Source: Laccaria trichodermophora
Taxonomy: Eukaryota > Basidiomycota > Agaricomycetes > Agaricales > Hydnangiaceae
Assembly: GCA_018417955.1 (NCBI GenBank)
Contig: JACTVC010000006.1
Location: 1,550,001 to 1,614,000, forward strand
Direction: 5' to 3'
Length of the DNA: 64,000 bases
The notes beneath the pieces were generated by a model. That model saw only the letters and a program-made list of their open reading frames with translations. It made no database searches and had not been told where the DNA came from. Positions 1 to 11,505 of this stretch are shown here, piece by piece (the first letter of the stretch is position 1; every line of letters starts with the position of its first letter). The translations under genes and the position numbers were made by a program.

Positions 1-1969
1 TAGCCCATCCTCCACTAAGTCAAGAATTTTGCGTTCGACCCCTTCACTGAGCTCACACACAGTCGAACTAAAGCTCCCAATACCTACAACTGAAAATGAC
101 TTGAGAGTCGTGATCTTATCGCTCTCATCGGGACTTTCACATTTTACTTTTTTCGACTTGTGCAAGTCACTACAAGTCGAAAAAGGCGGAAAAGCCACAA
201 GTTAAAAAGCCAGGCCAAATTTTGTGAAAAGCAGCTATTGGCAAGCAAACGAAAAAGTTGAAAAAGTCACGGAAAAGAGCAATCAAGGCAAAACTAGCAA
301 CTAAAGTGCAAATTTACTGAACTACATAGTCTACCCAACTTCATGGAAATCTACCTAGCTTGGAGAGATGCATAGAGAATCTGTCGGAGGGAAATTTATA
401 AGAGGAAAATTCAAGAATATGGAATGACACACCAGATTGCCTCCTGAACCCGTCGCAATCCATCATCAACAAGCGTCCAAGCATGCATGCTATGATTGCA
501 GTAAATGCAGCAGCACCCGCATGGTACATGCAGCAGACCAAGCGGGGTAGAGGGGAAGGCTGGTAGATGAGAGTTGAGGAGAAGAATGGAGATCTGCTAG
601 GATGTCATATTTTCGGTGGATTAGCTTTCCGGCTTTTACACTTTTCAGCTGGTTGCAAGCTAAAAAGCAGCTAAAAGCCGGAAAGTAAATTGTTAACTTG
701 CTGATGCTTCCGTCTGCCCTCCAGCATCCCATGCATGTCATGAATTGTAAACGAGAACATGCCGCAAAGTGTCAGGGCTTGCAAGTTGGGGAGGAACAGT
801 CGATGGGAGTCGGCGCGGTGTAGGAAGTCAAGAAAGTTTTTGGAGAAGTGAAAGTCTCTTTCTTCGACATTGAGGTGAATGAGAGAAGGGAGGGCGTCTA
901 GAATTTGTATAAGGTATGTTTCCAGCTGAAAGATGTTATTTAAGATCAGACTGTGTAAATTGCAAGAAGAGCGTGAAAAAAAGGAAGCAAGCAAGGCCGG
1001 AGTGGTATCCTCCGTCCAATTTGAGCAAGTGATTTGTAGCTTTCTCAATGCAGGAAGAGTTACGCTGCCGAAAACCGAGGCTATCTCTTGCACTTCGGAG
1101 CTTGTGACGTCAAAGGACTCTATGCCGCTGTGCGTAATGGGAACAGGATGTGTGACGATGTCTTCATTTTCGCTTGTTACCATGTCAAGGTGACAAGTGA
1201 TCAAATTTCGGCATTCGCAGAAAACACGAAAGCACTCCTCGATGAGGAGACGATCAGCATACAATATCGTAAGCTGCTTCCAAGGTAGAAATAAGTTGTC
1301 CAGGTAATAGCGTCCAAGGTCAAGGCTTCGAAGTAAGGGGCAATTTTCAAATATGCGTAGGTCGATTTCAATAATCTTCCCCTTAGGGGGTCGGATTGAG
1401 AGTGATTTCAGGACGGGAAGATTGTCCTTTATCGGAATAAGATCGGCATAATTATCCTCCGGCAGAAGTATGCCTGCCGTTTCCCATTTGCGGGAAAAGG
1501 AAGCGCCGATAGTGTGCATGATTTTTTGTGGAAGGGGCACCCTCCAACCTCTGTATGGCTCTTCCTCGTTGAGATAGATGTGGAGGTTCCGTGAGCCTGC
1601 CCTGGAAATCCATTCCTCAAGCAACTCATTTTGCACATTTAATCTGACTGGTACGACGAGAAGATCGATGACTTCCCAAAGGGATGGTATCGACCAACAA
1701 ATTTTCCGCCACGCGCCGCAGACTTTTCCCAAGACCAGCGGAGAGGTTACTCTGGGAGGTCGGCGCCGTGGAATATAGTCGCACACCGTCATGAATATTT
1801 CGGCCATTATTTCTGGTGGTAGTAGCGAGTGAATGGCCGCAGGAGCGGCGTTGCCATTTGTTTTTGTGGAAGATGTCCTTAGCAAGTCGGCCAGCGAAAG
1901 AATGGCATCAGTCGTTGTGATATTGTTATCTCTGTTCGCCTCGCTTCTTGGAGTAGAACTGCCGTCCAT
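1..1969 (-). CDS. F-box protein, copy 1 (3' end outside window)
   Basis: This is probably an F-box substrate receptor of an SCF ubiquitin ligase. Residues about 45-110 hold an F-box-like block (LPPEIMAEIFMTVCDYIP, then LVLGKVCGAWRKICWSIPSLW), followed by degenerate leucine-rich repeats. The main exon runs 1969 to 698. After a 583-bp interruption (697-115, GT...AG), the frame resumes at 114 with ITTLKSFSVVGIGSF and runs off the window at position 1. The paralogue at 2885-4345 encodes the same stretch without interruption, which fixes the exon join. The two copies are in tandem with starts 2376 bp apart. The target protein is unknown. The fold assignment is confident; splicing across the insertion is inferred. 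Confidence 0.72.
115..697 (-). repeat. 583-bp intron-like insertion, possible MITE
   Basis: This stretch interrupts F-box copy 1 at a point where copy 2 is continuous. On the minus strand it begins gttaac and ends gataag, so it could be removed as a GT-AG intron, although other introns here are about 50 bp. It holds a short hairpin near one end (148-161 with 172-185) and a perfect 14-bp inverted repeat near the other (625-638, ctttccggctttta, with 672-685). The GGCTTTTAGCT-type subterminal words resemble fungal hAT-type elements. No clean target-site duplication is visible, so element class is inference. Confidence 0.5.
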
Positions 1970-2884
1970 TGTGTTGACGGGGAGGGTAGAGAAGAGAATT
2001 CAGCCAAACAATCTTCATAAAGGGAGTTTGAGAGTCAATGAGAGTGATTTTAGCTGCAGGGAGAACCGGAGCCGCCAGATTCCTTTATAACCTTCCGTGG
2101 TCGCTCGATAATAACTCCAAACCAATTATGATCGATGGTGGCAATGAGTTTGGCGGCGCGTTGCCCAAAACGAGAATTTGGGTCACGAAGTGCACCAAAC
2201 TACGCGCAATTGAAGTACTATTTGGCCATCCCATTTTCCACACCTGCTTGACAATCATCAAATGCTAGATCGGTGCCACACACCCGGCCAGCACACACTG
2301 TCCTCTAGTTTTGCGCTACGTGATTTACGCTCTTGAGATAATGTGCACATCCGTGGTTTTTTTGACACAAGACCATGATTTACGAAAAGGTTGGCAAATA
2401 AATTAGATTGAATAGTAGGTGTGCTAAGTTGTTGAATGATACTATGGGGGATCGGTATGGCGAATACTTTATTCCAGGGATGACAGCAATTTTGAGTGAG
2501 GCTGGCGGGAGAGCCCGGATCGTGTCACGACCAGCAGGATAGGCCTTCAACGAAGTCGGTGGGCAAAATTTCAACGAACTGGAGTTGCACAACACTTGGA
2601 GGTGGTAGTTGGCTTGGAGATCCTGGCCAAATATTGCAGGGCTGGTGACCGAGCAAAAGGGATTTTTGGAAAAGATGGAAGAATTTCCAAAAATGGGAGC
2701 GTCCGGTATGTGATAGCTCATGGTAAGTTTTATGGGGAAATAACCGCCAAAGGTTCTGAAATCGGAGACAAATTCCAGGCGGCGGGCGTCAGCGACTTAT
2801 CCTTAATCAAAAAGATGCTGAAGGACTTTACCTCGAGAGAGAGTTTTCCATGATCGAGGGTGTATTTTTGTACATGGGTATACA
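1970..2884. other. Intergenic: F-box copy 1 upstream, copy 2 downstream
   Basis: This 915-bp gap separates the start of F-box copy 1 from the stop of copy 2. The first 170 bp resemble the region upstream of copy 2, as expected of a tandem duplication that included the promoter. The open frames at 2380-2853 lack recognisable domains and are not called as genes. Confidence 0.5.
2080..2135 (-). promoter_or_regulatory. Duplicated upstream block of F-box copy 1
   Basis: A block containing ttataacctt, cgtggtcg and aactccaaaccaatta occurs about 110-165 bp upstream of F-box copy 1 and again at 4488-4545 upstream of copy 2, in the same orientation. It includes a CCAAT-like word and TATA-like sequence. 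It is either shared promoter or simply duplicated flank. Confidence 0.35.
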
Positions 2885-4345
2885 TCAAGCAAGTTGCGTT
2901 GTCAACCGCAGGGGAAGATGTGATAACACCTCCGGGGAGCCAGGCATCAAAATGGAAAAGTGTAACCCATCCTCGACTAGGTCAAGAATTTTGCGCTCAA
3001 CGTCTTCGTTGAGCTCACACAGAGTCGAATCAAAGCTCCCAACGCCTACAACAGAAAACGACTTGATTGTTGTGAGCTTGTCGTTCTTCCGCCTACCCTC
3101 CAACATAGTATACATGTCATGGATAGTGAACGAGAGCATGCCGCAAAGCGTCAGGGCCTGCAAGTTGGGGAGATTTGGTCGATGTAAGTCGGCGCGGTGT
3201 AGGAAGTCAAGAAAGTCGATGGAGAAGTGAAAATCTCTTTCTTCCACATTGAGGTGGATGAGAGAAGGGAGGGCGTCTAGGAAATCTATAAGGCCTCCTT
3301 CCAGATGAAAGATGCGGTTTATGGTCAGACTTTGTAGATTGCAAGAAGATCGTTCAAAAAAGGAAGTAAGCAAGCATGGAGTGGACTCCGCCGTCCAATC
3401 TGAACAACTGATTTGAAGCTTCGTCAGTCCAGGTAGGGTGACGTTCCCGAAAACCGAGGATATGTCTTGCACTTCGGAGCTCGTGACGTCAAAGGACTCT
3501 ATGCCGCGGTGCGTAATGGGAATGGGGAGGGTGACGATGTCTTCGACGTCGCTTATTATCTTGTCGAGGTGACAAGTGATCAAATTCCGGCATTCGCGGA
3601 AAACATGAAAGCACTCCTCGATAAGGAGACCATCAGCGTACAATCTCGTGAGCTGCTTCCAAGGTAGATATAAGTTATCCAGGTAATAGTGTCCAAGATC
3701 GAGGCTCCGAAGCGAGGGGCAATTTTCGAATATGCGTAGGTCGATTTCAATACACTCCTGCTTAGGGGGTCGGATGGAGAGCGACTTCAGGACGGGAAGA
3801 TTGTCCTTTATTGGAATAAGATCGGAGTAACTGTCTTCCGGAAGAAATATGTCCGCCGTTTCCCACCTGCGGGAAAGGGAAGCGATAGTACGCATGATGT
3901 TGTGCGGAGGGACCTCTTTCCAACCTCTGTGTGGCTCTTCCTCGTTGAGATGAATGTGGAGGTTCCGCGAGCCTGCCCTGGAAATCCATTCCTTGAGCAG
4001 CTCGTTTTGCACATCCAACTTGGCTGGTATGACGAGAAGATCGATGACTTCCCAAAGGGATGGTGTCGACCAACAAATTTCCCGCCACGCGCCGCAAACT
4101 TTTCCCAAGACCAGGGGGGAAGTCATTCTGGGAGGTCGACGCTGTGGAATGTAGTCGCACACACTCATGAATATCTCGGCCATTAATTCTGGTGGTAGTA
4201 GCGGGTGAATGGCCGCAGGAGCGGTCGTGCCACTTGCTTTTGTGGAAGAGGTCAACGTCAAGTTGGCCAGCCAACGAGTGACATCATTTGTAGCGAGATC
4301 AAAATCTCCGTTCGACGCGTGTTTTGGAGTAGAACTGTCGTCCAT
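2885..4345 (-). CDS. F-box protein, copy 2
   Basis: This is a single-exon gene of 486 residues. An F-box-like domain lies at about residues 45-110 (HPLLPPELMAEIFMSVCDYI, then LVLGKVCGAWREICWSTPSLW). A long leucine-rich region follows, with motifs such as LPVLKSLSIRPP, LPSLIHLNVEERDF and LPNLQALTLCGM spaced as irregular LRRs. It is the probable substrate adaptor of a Skp1-Cullin-F-box ubiquitin ligase; the target cannot be read from sequence. It is closely related to copy 1 and has no insertion. The start is the first methionine and aligns with that of copy 1 (MDDSSTP against MDGSSTP). Confidence 0.8.
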   Translation of the reverse strand: MDDSSTPKHASNGDFDLATNDVTRWLANLTLTSSTKASGTTAPAAIHPLLPPELMAEIFMSVCDYIPQRRPPRMTSPLVLGKVCGAWREICWSTPSLWEVIDLLVIPAKLDVQNELLKEWISRAGSRNLHIHLNEEEPHRGWKEVPPHNIMRTIASLSRRWETADIFLPEDSYSDLIPIKDNLPVLKSLSIRPPKQECIEIDLRIFENCPSLRSLDLGHYYLDNLYLPWKQLTRLYADGLLIEECFHVFRECRNLITCHLDKIISDVEDIVTLPIPITHRGIESFDVTSSEVQDISSVFGNVTLPGLTKLQISCSDWTAESTPCLLTSFFERSSCNLQSLTINRIFHLEGGLIDFLDALPSLIHLNVEERDFHFSIDFLDFLHRADLHRPNLPNLQALTLCGMLSFTIHDMYTMLEGRRKNDKLTTIKSFSVVGVGSFDSTLCELNEDVERKILDLVEDGLHFSILMPGSPEVLSHLPLRLTTQLA

Positions 4346-4487
4346 GGTGTTGATGGGGGAGAATAGAGAAGATTTGACTTCGGCCCAACGATGTTCACAA
4401 AATTTTACAAAGGAGTCTGATCAAAGAGGTTAATTTTAGCTGCAGTAACCAGTTGAGAAGGACCACTCACTCACCTTGCGCCAAATT

Positions 4488-4545
4488 CCCTTATAACCTT
4501 TCGTGGTCGTTTGACCGTAACTCCAAACCAATTACGATCAATGGC
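4488..4545 (-). promoter_or_regulatory. Duplicated upstream block of F-box copy 2
   Basis: This is the counterpart of 2080-2135, with ttataacctt, cgtggtcg and ccaaaccaatta in the same order. Functional status is unknown. Confidence 0.35.
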
Positions 4546-4726
4546 ATACAGTGGAGTGCAGGGGTCCACGCGAGCGTGACGCGTTGAGAATTTAGGTCAC
4601 GAACACCAAGCCATTCATACACCTGTACCCCCCTAAGCCTTTATTGTCCAAATCACCCATAAAAGGTGACCAGGATATTCGTCGTGCCTCCGAACAGTTT
4701 GAACAGTCTAAACGAACTACGCAAGT

Positions 4727-5660
4727 ATGGCACCAACACCAGCACCACCTATCAACGTCAAGCTGCTACTCATTGGAAACTCATCCGTTGGGAAATCAAG
4801 CCTCCTGCTACGCTTTTCCGACGAGCAATGGCTGCCGGAGGACGAGAGTAGTGCGACAATCGGGGTCGACTTTCGGGTGTGTGTACTCTGCTTGGTCCTT
4901 GGGAGCTACCTGGCTGGGTGGTCCTTGTTCGGGGTTCTCCAAGGATCACGTACACTCCATGCAAGCTGATGTGGATTGAATAATAGGTGCATAAGATGGA
5001 TATGAAGGGGAAGAAAGTGAAATTGAGCATATGGGTGTGACCAATGTCTCTTATGGCGGACCGATGCTTACGAGCTGGGCACGTAGGATACGGCAGGCCA
5101 GGAGCGTTTCCGAACAATCACATCATCATACTACAGAGGAGCACAGGGTATTATTCTCGGTACGTCCTACCAGCTCTCGGGCGATACCTTCGCTCATCAG
5201 GGCTTCATCTACAGTTTATGACGTCGCAAATCGCGAATCATTTGACGCCTTACCACGGTGGTACAGTGAGCTCGAGACATACGTCTCGGATTCAGTAGTC
5301 AAGATTCTTGTTGGTAATAAAGTTGACAAGGTCAGTCGATCTGCCCTGTCTCGATGACCCATGTCGCTAACCACTGTGGGCCATTAGGAATTTTCGCGTC
5401 AGGTTCCAACCGCCGAGGCACAACAATTTGCAACGCGGATGTCCTCGCTGTTCATAGAAACTTCCGCCAAGACGTCGGTTGGTGTAAAGGAGGCGTTCCA
5501 AGAGGTCGTCGAGAAGATTATTGATACCCCTGAACTATGGGAGGGAACTTCGGCTAGGAAGGGGCAAAACACTGGTAACGGCAATGGTGGTATGCCCGGG
5601 GGCGTGCAGATTGTTGGGCGGGATGAGAGGCAGGCCCAAGACTCAAGCCGTTGTTGCTAA
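4727..5660 (+). CDS. Rab-family small GTPase, Rab18-like
   Basis: Five exons (4727-4876, 4987-5034, 5087-5159, 5215-5330, 5388-5660) give a protein of 219 residues. The G motifs are all present: P-loop GNSSVGKSS, switch [24 protein letters not shown] and ETSAK. The C-terminus SSRCC carries the two cysteines used for geranylgeranylation. The effector region and SSLLLRF after the P-loop resemble Rab18, which acts at ER and lipid-droplet membranes; other Rabs cannot be excluded from motifs alone. Introns are 52-110 bp with GT-AG ends, and each join restores a canonical Rab motif, which supports the model strongly. Confidence 0.88.
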
Positions 5661-6086
5661 TGGCCATTTTTTCTGCCTTGTGTGTTACTGACCACTACGA
5701 CCAAGATGCGTCGCGATTAATTGGGTCTCTTAGCTGGATTCCTGTTTCCTCTCCCTTGATAAATACCCTATAGCCTTTTCTTTGTTGTGTACTCTATTCC
5801 GTTTCAATGTATTGATTTTTGGCCCCCAAACCATTTGTGTTAAAGTGGGCAAGATTCAAGTATGACAGTTGGAGTAAATTCCCCTTGAAGCTTGTGGCTT
5901 CTGACCACAATATGAGTAGGAATGATGAGCATATTAGTAGAATGAGCAGGCCACAGTTCAGACGAGATTCAGAGGATGAGGGAACCAGGAAATGAATATT
6001 TATTTATAGCCGGACGTTTTCGGGAAGGCAAACTCCGAAGACTAGGTTTCCCAAATTTCTACCCAATTTCTACCTCAAAATTCGCG
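5661..6086 (+). other. Intergenic between Rab gene and QCR2
   Basis: These 426 bp hold the presumed 3' UTR of the Rab gene and the promoter of QCR2. Nothing else recognisable was seen. Confidence 0.5.
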
Positions 6087-7576
6087 ATGCTGGCAGCTAG
6101 AGCGTCAACGGCGCGCAACATCCAGCACATAGCGCGTTCATTCGCTACGGCGGTTGACACGGCTGGTGTAAAGGTCGCCTCAGTGAACTACAACCAGCCC
6201 ACGTCGTCCGTGACGGTCCTCGTCAAGGCTGGCAGCCGGTTCGAAACCAAGGACGGCGTCGCCAATGCACTCAAAAACTTTGCCTTCAAGGTCTGTCTTG
6301 CTTTCCTTTTCATTTCTGTGCAGCATTCTCATAACCAGCTGTAGAGCACGACAAAACGTTCTGCAATCGGGACGGTTCGTGAGAGCGAGCTTTACGGGGG
6401 CGTCTTGTCAGCTAGCCTTGGAAGGGAGTACCTCGCTTTGTCTGCGGAGTTTTTGCGTGGCGACGAGTGAGTCTGATTGCTAATTTCGAGAGAAATACAT
6501 CTGAACTTTGTGGTTTTTCACAGGCCATTTTTCGTTGACCTCCTCACCTCCTTTATCACTTCAGCCAAGTTCACTCGCCACGAGTTCGAAGAATACGTCC
6601 TACGTCTGGTAGAAGCTGATACAGAAGCAGCTGTAGAAAATCCCACCTCTCGTGCCATTGACGTTGCGCACTCCCTTGCCTTCCGTTCCGGCCTTGGCAA
6701 GTCCCTCTTCGCTCCAGCACACAACTCCCTCACGGTAGCCGACGTCAAGTCTTTCGCCTCCTCTTTCACAAAGGGAAACATCGCTGTCTTGGGCACAGGC
6801 ATCGACCAGAGTACCCTGTCTAGCCTCGTCGAGAAAGCCTTTGCTTCCGCTCCCAGTGCTTCCACCACCACCTCCACATCCCCGACCTCTTACTTCGGCG
6901 GAGAAACGCGTCTCCAGTCTCACCACGGGCCCCAGACCGTGTTCATCGGTTTCGGAACCACCGGCACTCCTTCTGCATCACTTGCCGCGCTTTCAGCTCA
7001 TCTCTCACCTGCTCCCTCGGTGAAGTGGTCGAAAGGAATCTCGTCAATCGCAACAGGCATTCCGGAGGGCACTTCCGTTCAGACCGTCTATCTGCCCTAC
7101 TCTGATGCGAGCCTGTTTGGGTTGCTTGTCCAAGGTTCGACCGCGGCGGGTGTCAAAGAGGCGGGTAAGGTTGCTGTTCAAGCGCTGAAAGCGTCGGCTA
7201 GCGGGCTCAATGAGGAAGACTTGAAGAGGGCCATCGCCAAGGCTAAATTCAACGCTGCCAGCGCATCTGACAACCGAGAAGGGTTGGTTGCTGCTCTGGG
7301 ATCCAAGGTACCAACTTCGATTTTTCTTTTTGTATGTCCTGGCTCATTGTCTGCAAAGATTTTGGGCGGCTCCGATGTTACCTTGGAGAGTTCTTTCTCG
7401 TCGTTGGATGCCCTCAACACCTCTACGTTCTCTAAGGTCAGTAGCCTGATGGTGCCACTTGCTCGTTAGTGCTCATTAACCTTCAGGCTACATCTTCTCT
7501 GCTCGCCTCGAAACCGACATATGTTGTTGTTGGAGACGCGCATGCCCTTCCTTTCGCTGATGAGCTGGGGTTGTAA
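6087..7576 (+). CDS. QCR2: Cytochrome b-c1 complex subunit 2 (core 2)
   Basis: Five exons (6087-6290, 6345-6466, 6524-7307, 7359-7436, 7487-7576) give 425 residues. The product is the core-2 subunit of mitochondrial complex III, an M16 peptidase-like fold without catalytic zinc ligands. The N-terminus (MLAARASTARNIQHIARSF) is rich in Arg, Ser and Ala and lacks acids, typical of a mitochondrial presequence. The body shows VLVKAGSRFET, GREYLALSAEFLRGDEPFFV and RAIDVAHSLAFRSGLGKSLF as in fungal QCR2, and the protein ends in ADELGL. The short introns all restore frame. It is a single-copy housekeeping gene unrelated in function to its neighbours. Confidence 0.88.
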
Positions 7577-7998
7577 GTAGATACGAAATACGGATGGGCT
7601 AATAGACGGCTTCGTTACCAAAACGTTTTACCCCCTCAGGAAAAATCTCCAGACAATGAAAAAATGGTCTTTTGAGTTCACCAACTTTGAATCGTCTTCA
7701 GAGCGTTCATGAAGATCTAATCTCACTCCGTCGCACGATGGGGAGGTCAAACTTAGTGAGGGATGACCTTGAGAGCTTCCAAAATCCAGGTGGCGCACGC
7801 ATCACTCTGGGTTTGAAATTATCAGTTCAGGGTCCGAGTCATAGCAGAATCGCCATTCATCAAGCCAAAAGGCCAAGGCGAAGCACCTTCGAGGTGAGCA
7901 CCACATAAAATGATGGGGGATGCTATCGCAACTGCTGTTTTAGACTACACAAGCTTGACTAATCAGACGCCAGCGGATTAACCCCCAGCCGTCATCCT
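7577..7998 (+). other. Intergenic between QCR2 and F-box gene A
   Basis: These 422 bp contain a 78-codon open frame (7672-7908) without recognisable features. No gene is supported. Confidence 0.45.
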
Positions 7999-9402
7999 AT
8001 GCAATCTTACTTGGCGACAACGTCAACAGGCGATGGGGAATCGGATGGTACTGTTCGTGACAGCAGCGCAGCACAAGCATCCGCGGTACCATCTCTTCCG
8101 CCAGAAATATTGGCAGAAATATTCTTGCGGATGGATTGGTGCATGCCTAAGACCCCACTGCTGTTAGGGCAAGTATGCCTGAACTGGCGCGCGATCGCGT
8201 GGTCTACACCGTCCCTGTGGAGTAATGTGGATTTTTGCCTTTCAGAAGAGGGACACTCAGTCCGGACAGAATTGTTGGACGAATGGCTGCAACGGTCAAA
8301 AGCTATTCCCCTGACCATTCGTATCTGGTCAAAGGAGCAGCATTGGGGTGACTGGGGGTCAACAACTTCGCCGACGGAAATGTTGAGGATCCTGGTTTCT
8401 CATTCGTGGCATTGGAAAAACGTCAACCTATATGCTCCGTATCAGTTGGATGGGGACTTACAGCCTATCCGGGGTAATCTCCCTATGTTGGACACTCTGT
8501 GCGTAACGCATCCTAACGTTGCTGAATATCGCCGATCTTTTGATATGTTCGAGAACGCACCATCCCTTCATGAAGTTCACTTAATCTACGTCTACGTCGC
8601 GGAGGTTACACTACCGTGGCATCAGATAACAACATTTAGAGGTGATATTATCTACGTGGACGAATGCCTAAAAGTGCTTTGGTGTTGCCCTCAGTTGAAG
8701 GAATGCTATTTCTCCCCTATCATCGGTGACTACGACCTTGAACGGACGCACCTTTGGCCAAAGGCGCTCACCCACGAATCTTTGGAGCGGCTAGACATCG
8801 GAATCACGGATGCCGCCATCATCGATCCTTTCCTCGATCTTTGCACCCTTCCCGCTTTACGTCGCCTTCGCATTGGCTGCAATCGTCGAACTGATGATGC
8901 TACTGTAACTGACGATGCTACTGTATCAATCATGCCTACAATACGGCGGTCAGCATGTATTTTGGAGAACCTCTTTATGGAAGAAGCATTCTTATCTGAA
9001 GAGGAAGCTATTAGTTGCTTGCAAAACATCCCTTCCCTCGTCACACTTCAACTCAGTATACAATCTCCGAAGGGAATATCAGTCAAATTTTTATCCGCCT
9101 TATCTTCCACAGACAAACCTCTCCTTCCGAATCTTTGCAGCCTAGGACTCGAAGGAAATTTATTTTTCAATGTTGGAGAGTTAACAGAAATGCTGGTATG
9201 CCGTTGGTCCTGCCCTGACAAGCTTTCCCGTCGAGTTGCTCAACTCAAGTCCCTAAGGGTTGACTGGACCGATCTCGCATTCAGCAGTTGCACCAAGGGA
9301 AATCATTGCAGGTTACTGAAAATGGTTCAGGATGGTTTGGATTTGTCAATCATGTCCAGTTCCGATGGGGCAGACATTCTCAAGCAGCTGATGGCGATAT
9401 GA
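7999..9402 (+). CDS. F-box protein A
   Basis: This is a single-exon gene of 467 residues. An F-box-like domain lies at about residues 30-80 (VPSLPPEILAEIFLRM, then LLLGQVCLNWRAIAWSTPSLW). Irregular LRRs follow (LPMLDTLCVTHP, LCTLPALRRLRIGC, IPSLVTLQLSI, LLPNLCSLGLEG). It is a probable SCF adaptor of unknown target and the founder of a three-member plus-strand array (A, B, C). Residues about 295-310 contain a small in-frame tandem repeat, TDDATVTDDATV, absent from B and C. Its 3' third was copied to 11695-11990. Confidence 0.8.
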   Translation: MQSYLATTSTGDGESDGTVRDSSAAQASAVPSLPPEILAEIFLRMDWCMPKTPLLLGQVCLNWRAIAWSTPSLWSNVDFCLSEEGHSVRTELLDEWLQRSKAIPLTIRIWSKEQHWGDWGSTTSPTEMLRILVSHSWHWKNVNLYAPYQLDGDLQPIRGNLPMLDTLCVTHPNVAEYRRSFDMFENAPSLHEVHLIYVYVAEVTLPWHQITTFRGDIIYVDECLKVLWCCPQLKECYFSPIIGDYDLERTHLWPKALTHESLERLDIGITDAAIIDPFLDLCTLPALRRLRIGCNRRTDDATVTDDATVSIMPTIRRSACILENLFMEEAFLSEEEAISCLQNIPSLVTLQLSIQSPKGISVKFLSALSSTDKPLLPNLCSLGLEGNLFFNVGELTEMLVCRWSCPDKLSRRVAQLKSLRVDWTDLAFSSCTKGNHCRLLKMVQDGLDLSIMSSSDGADILKQLMAI

Positions 9403-10088
9403 ATCGCGGAAGAAAGCAACAAAAGCTAATTATCACGCTGTACGGTTAAATATGATTGTTGACATCGAGAGCAACGTCGTCGAAAACACAGATTGACTAC
9501 GTCTGAAATCTACACAAATCTACTACTCAGTACCTCCACGGGTTGGGATCAAGTTGCCCAATCTCCAACAACATCGGTTTTATATTTCTTCGATAAATTA
9601 TCTACCAAATTCAGCGACCATCTGCGCGTGCTTCTCATGAATCCACATGCGAATCCACTCAGTTGTTGTAGTTGGCGATGTTGACGATTACTTTTAGATC
9701 ACCACGCCTTCGAATCCGACCTTGGTCTCCTCTTTGACGATGAGTATTGTATGTAAGGGTTATTGCTTGGGAAAGCGGGCATGCGTAATCTCCCGTGGCC
9801 AGGCTTGTAAAAAATCCGTGTCTTTTAAAAAACATATGCACAAGAAGAATGGATGGATTGAAGGCTAAAGCGCCGAGCGGTCCGTGACCGTGGTTGGTTG
9901 AGATCACTCGGGTATTTCCGATTTCAACTCTTCCAAAAACCACAACATCAGCAGCAGCAGCAGCGCTTTCTGTGAGGTGAGAAATGAGCATTCAGAACTG
10001 CATAAGCCATATTGCTAATATTCAGTCAACTTTCTTGATTGACTAGAGGCCGACTCAGACACACTTCTCACTTCCGAGCCGTCATCCT
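9403..10088 (+). other. Spacer downstream of F-box A (copy 1)
   Basis: This gene-free spacer is homologous to 11960-12628. Both carry gcggaagaaagcaaca and attatcacgctgtac just after the F-box end and both end with gagccgtcatcctatgcaat at the next F-box start. It probably contains the 3' UTR of A and the promoter of B. A short CAG run lies at about 9949-9963. Confidence 0.6.
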
Positions 10089-11505
10089 ATGCAATCTGGC
10101 ACGGTGCATCTAGTAGAAGATGCTACCTGCGCTGGCTCCAGCAATCCAATACCAACAACCACAATACTATCTCTGCCATCTGAAATATTGGCAGAAATCT
10201 TCTTGCGGATGCTAGAACAAGACGACACCGATCGCTGGCGCGGCTACGAGTCACTGCAATTAGGGAAAATATGCCTGAATTGGCGCGCGATCGCCTGGTC
10301 CACACCATCCCTGTGGAGCCGTGTGGATTTTTGCCTTTCAAAAAAGCGGTATTTGGTTCAGGCCGAGTTGTTGGCTGGATGGCTGCAACGGTCAAAAGCA
10401 GTTCCCTTGACAATTCGGATCCAGACAATCGAGAAAGAGCGTGTGTACTGGCGAGAGTCAAAACCGACTGAAATACTGAAGGTTCTAGTTTCCCATTCGT
10501 GGCATTGGAAAAATATCTACCTGTGTGTCCCGCCCGAGTGGGATAATGACTTGCAGCCTGTCCACGATAATGTCCCTCTATTGGAGACCCTGCACTTGAA
10601 GCGCCATTGTCACGGTGGCGCTCAATCATTAGCCGTGTTCTTCAATGCACCACTCCTTCATGATGTTCATTTAGCCTACGCCTACGCTCCGACGGTTATT
10701 CTACCTTGGCATCAGATAACTACATTCAAAGGGGACCAGCTCTCCGTGGTCAAATGCCTAACAGTGCTTCGGCATTGCCATCAGATGAAGGAATGTCGGT
10801 TTTCCGTTGTTGTAAGGAACTCCGATTCTACCCAGACACCCCTTTTGCCAGGGCCCACCCACAAATGTTTGGAGTGGCTAGAAATTACAAGGTCAGAGAA
10901 TGCCATCATCAGTCTTCTTCTTAATCTCTGCACCCTCCCCTCTTTACGCCGCCTCCACCTTAGCTGCAGTCGATGTATAAGGGAGACTGTACCCATCATA
11001 TCCTTCATACGGCGGTCGGGCTGCATTTTAGAGAACCTCTCCTCTGAGAGAATTTTCCTTTCTGAAGAGGATGCTATCGTTTGCTTGCGAAGTATCCCGT
11101 CTCTCGTGGAACTCCAAATCACTATGGGATTTCCAGAGGAAACATCGGTCGAGTTTCTGGCTGCGTTAACTTCACCAGATCCGCCTCTCCTTCCGAATCT
11201 CAGGAGTCTTAAAATTCAAGGTTATGTAGCTTTCAATGCCGAAGAGTTGACGGAAATGTTGGTCGGCCGCTGGGCACGTCCCAAAGAGCTTTCCTGGCCA
11301 TTTTCTCATCTCAAGTCCTTGACAATCAGCTCGCCGATTACTAGGCGTACATTCGGCAGAAATGCTGAGAAATCTCGTCTCAGGTGAGCTGGTTCTGTGT
11401 GCCTTGGATTTGCCAATTACATGTACTTACGATAGGATGGACAGTCACGAGCAGATGGTGATACGGTTTGCGGAAGAAGAGAATATACGTTACTCATCCG
11501 AATAG
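10089..11505 (+). CDS. F-box protein B
   Basis: Two exons (10089-11383 and 11436-11505) give about 454 residues. The F-box is ILSLPSEILAEIFLRM followed by LQLGKICLNWRAIAWSTPSLW, then LRRs as in A. The last exon encodes MDSHEQMVIRFAEEENIRYS and ends at TAG. The 52-bp intron (gtgagc...gatag) is conserved in gene C. It is nearer to C than to A in sequence. Its 3' end overlaps the 3' end of a truncated copy of the neighbouring OCD gene, exactly as C overlaps the full OCD gene, so B and C share a recent duplication. Confidence 0.78.
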
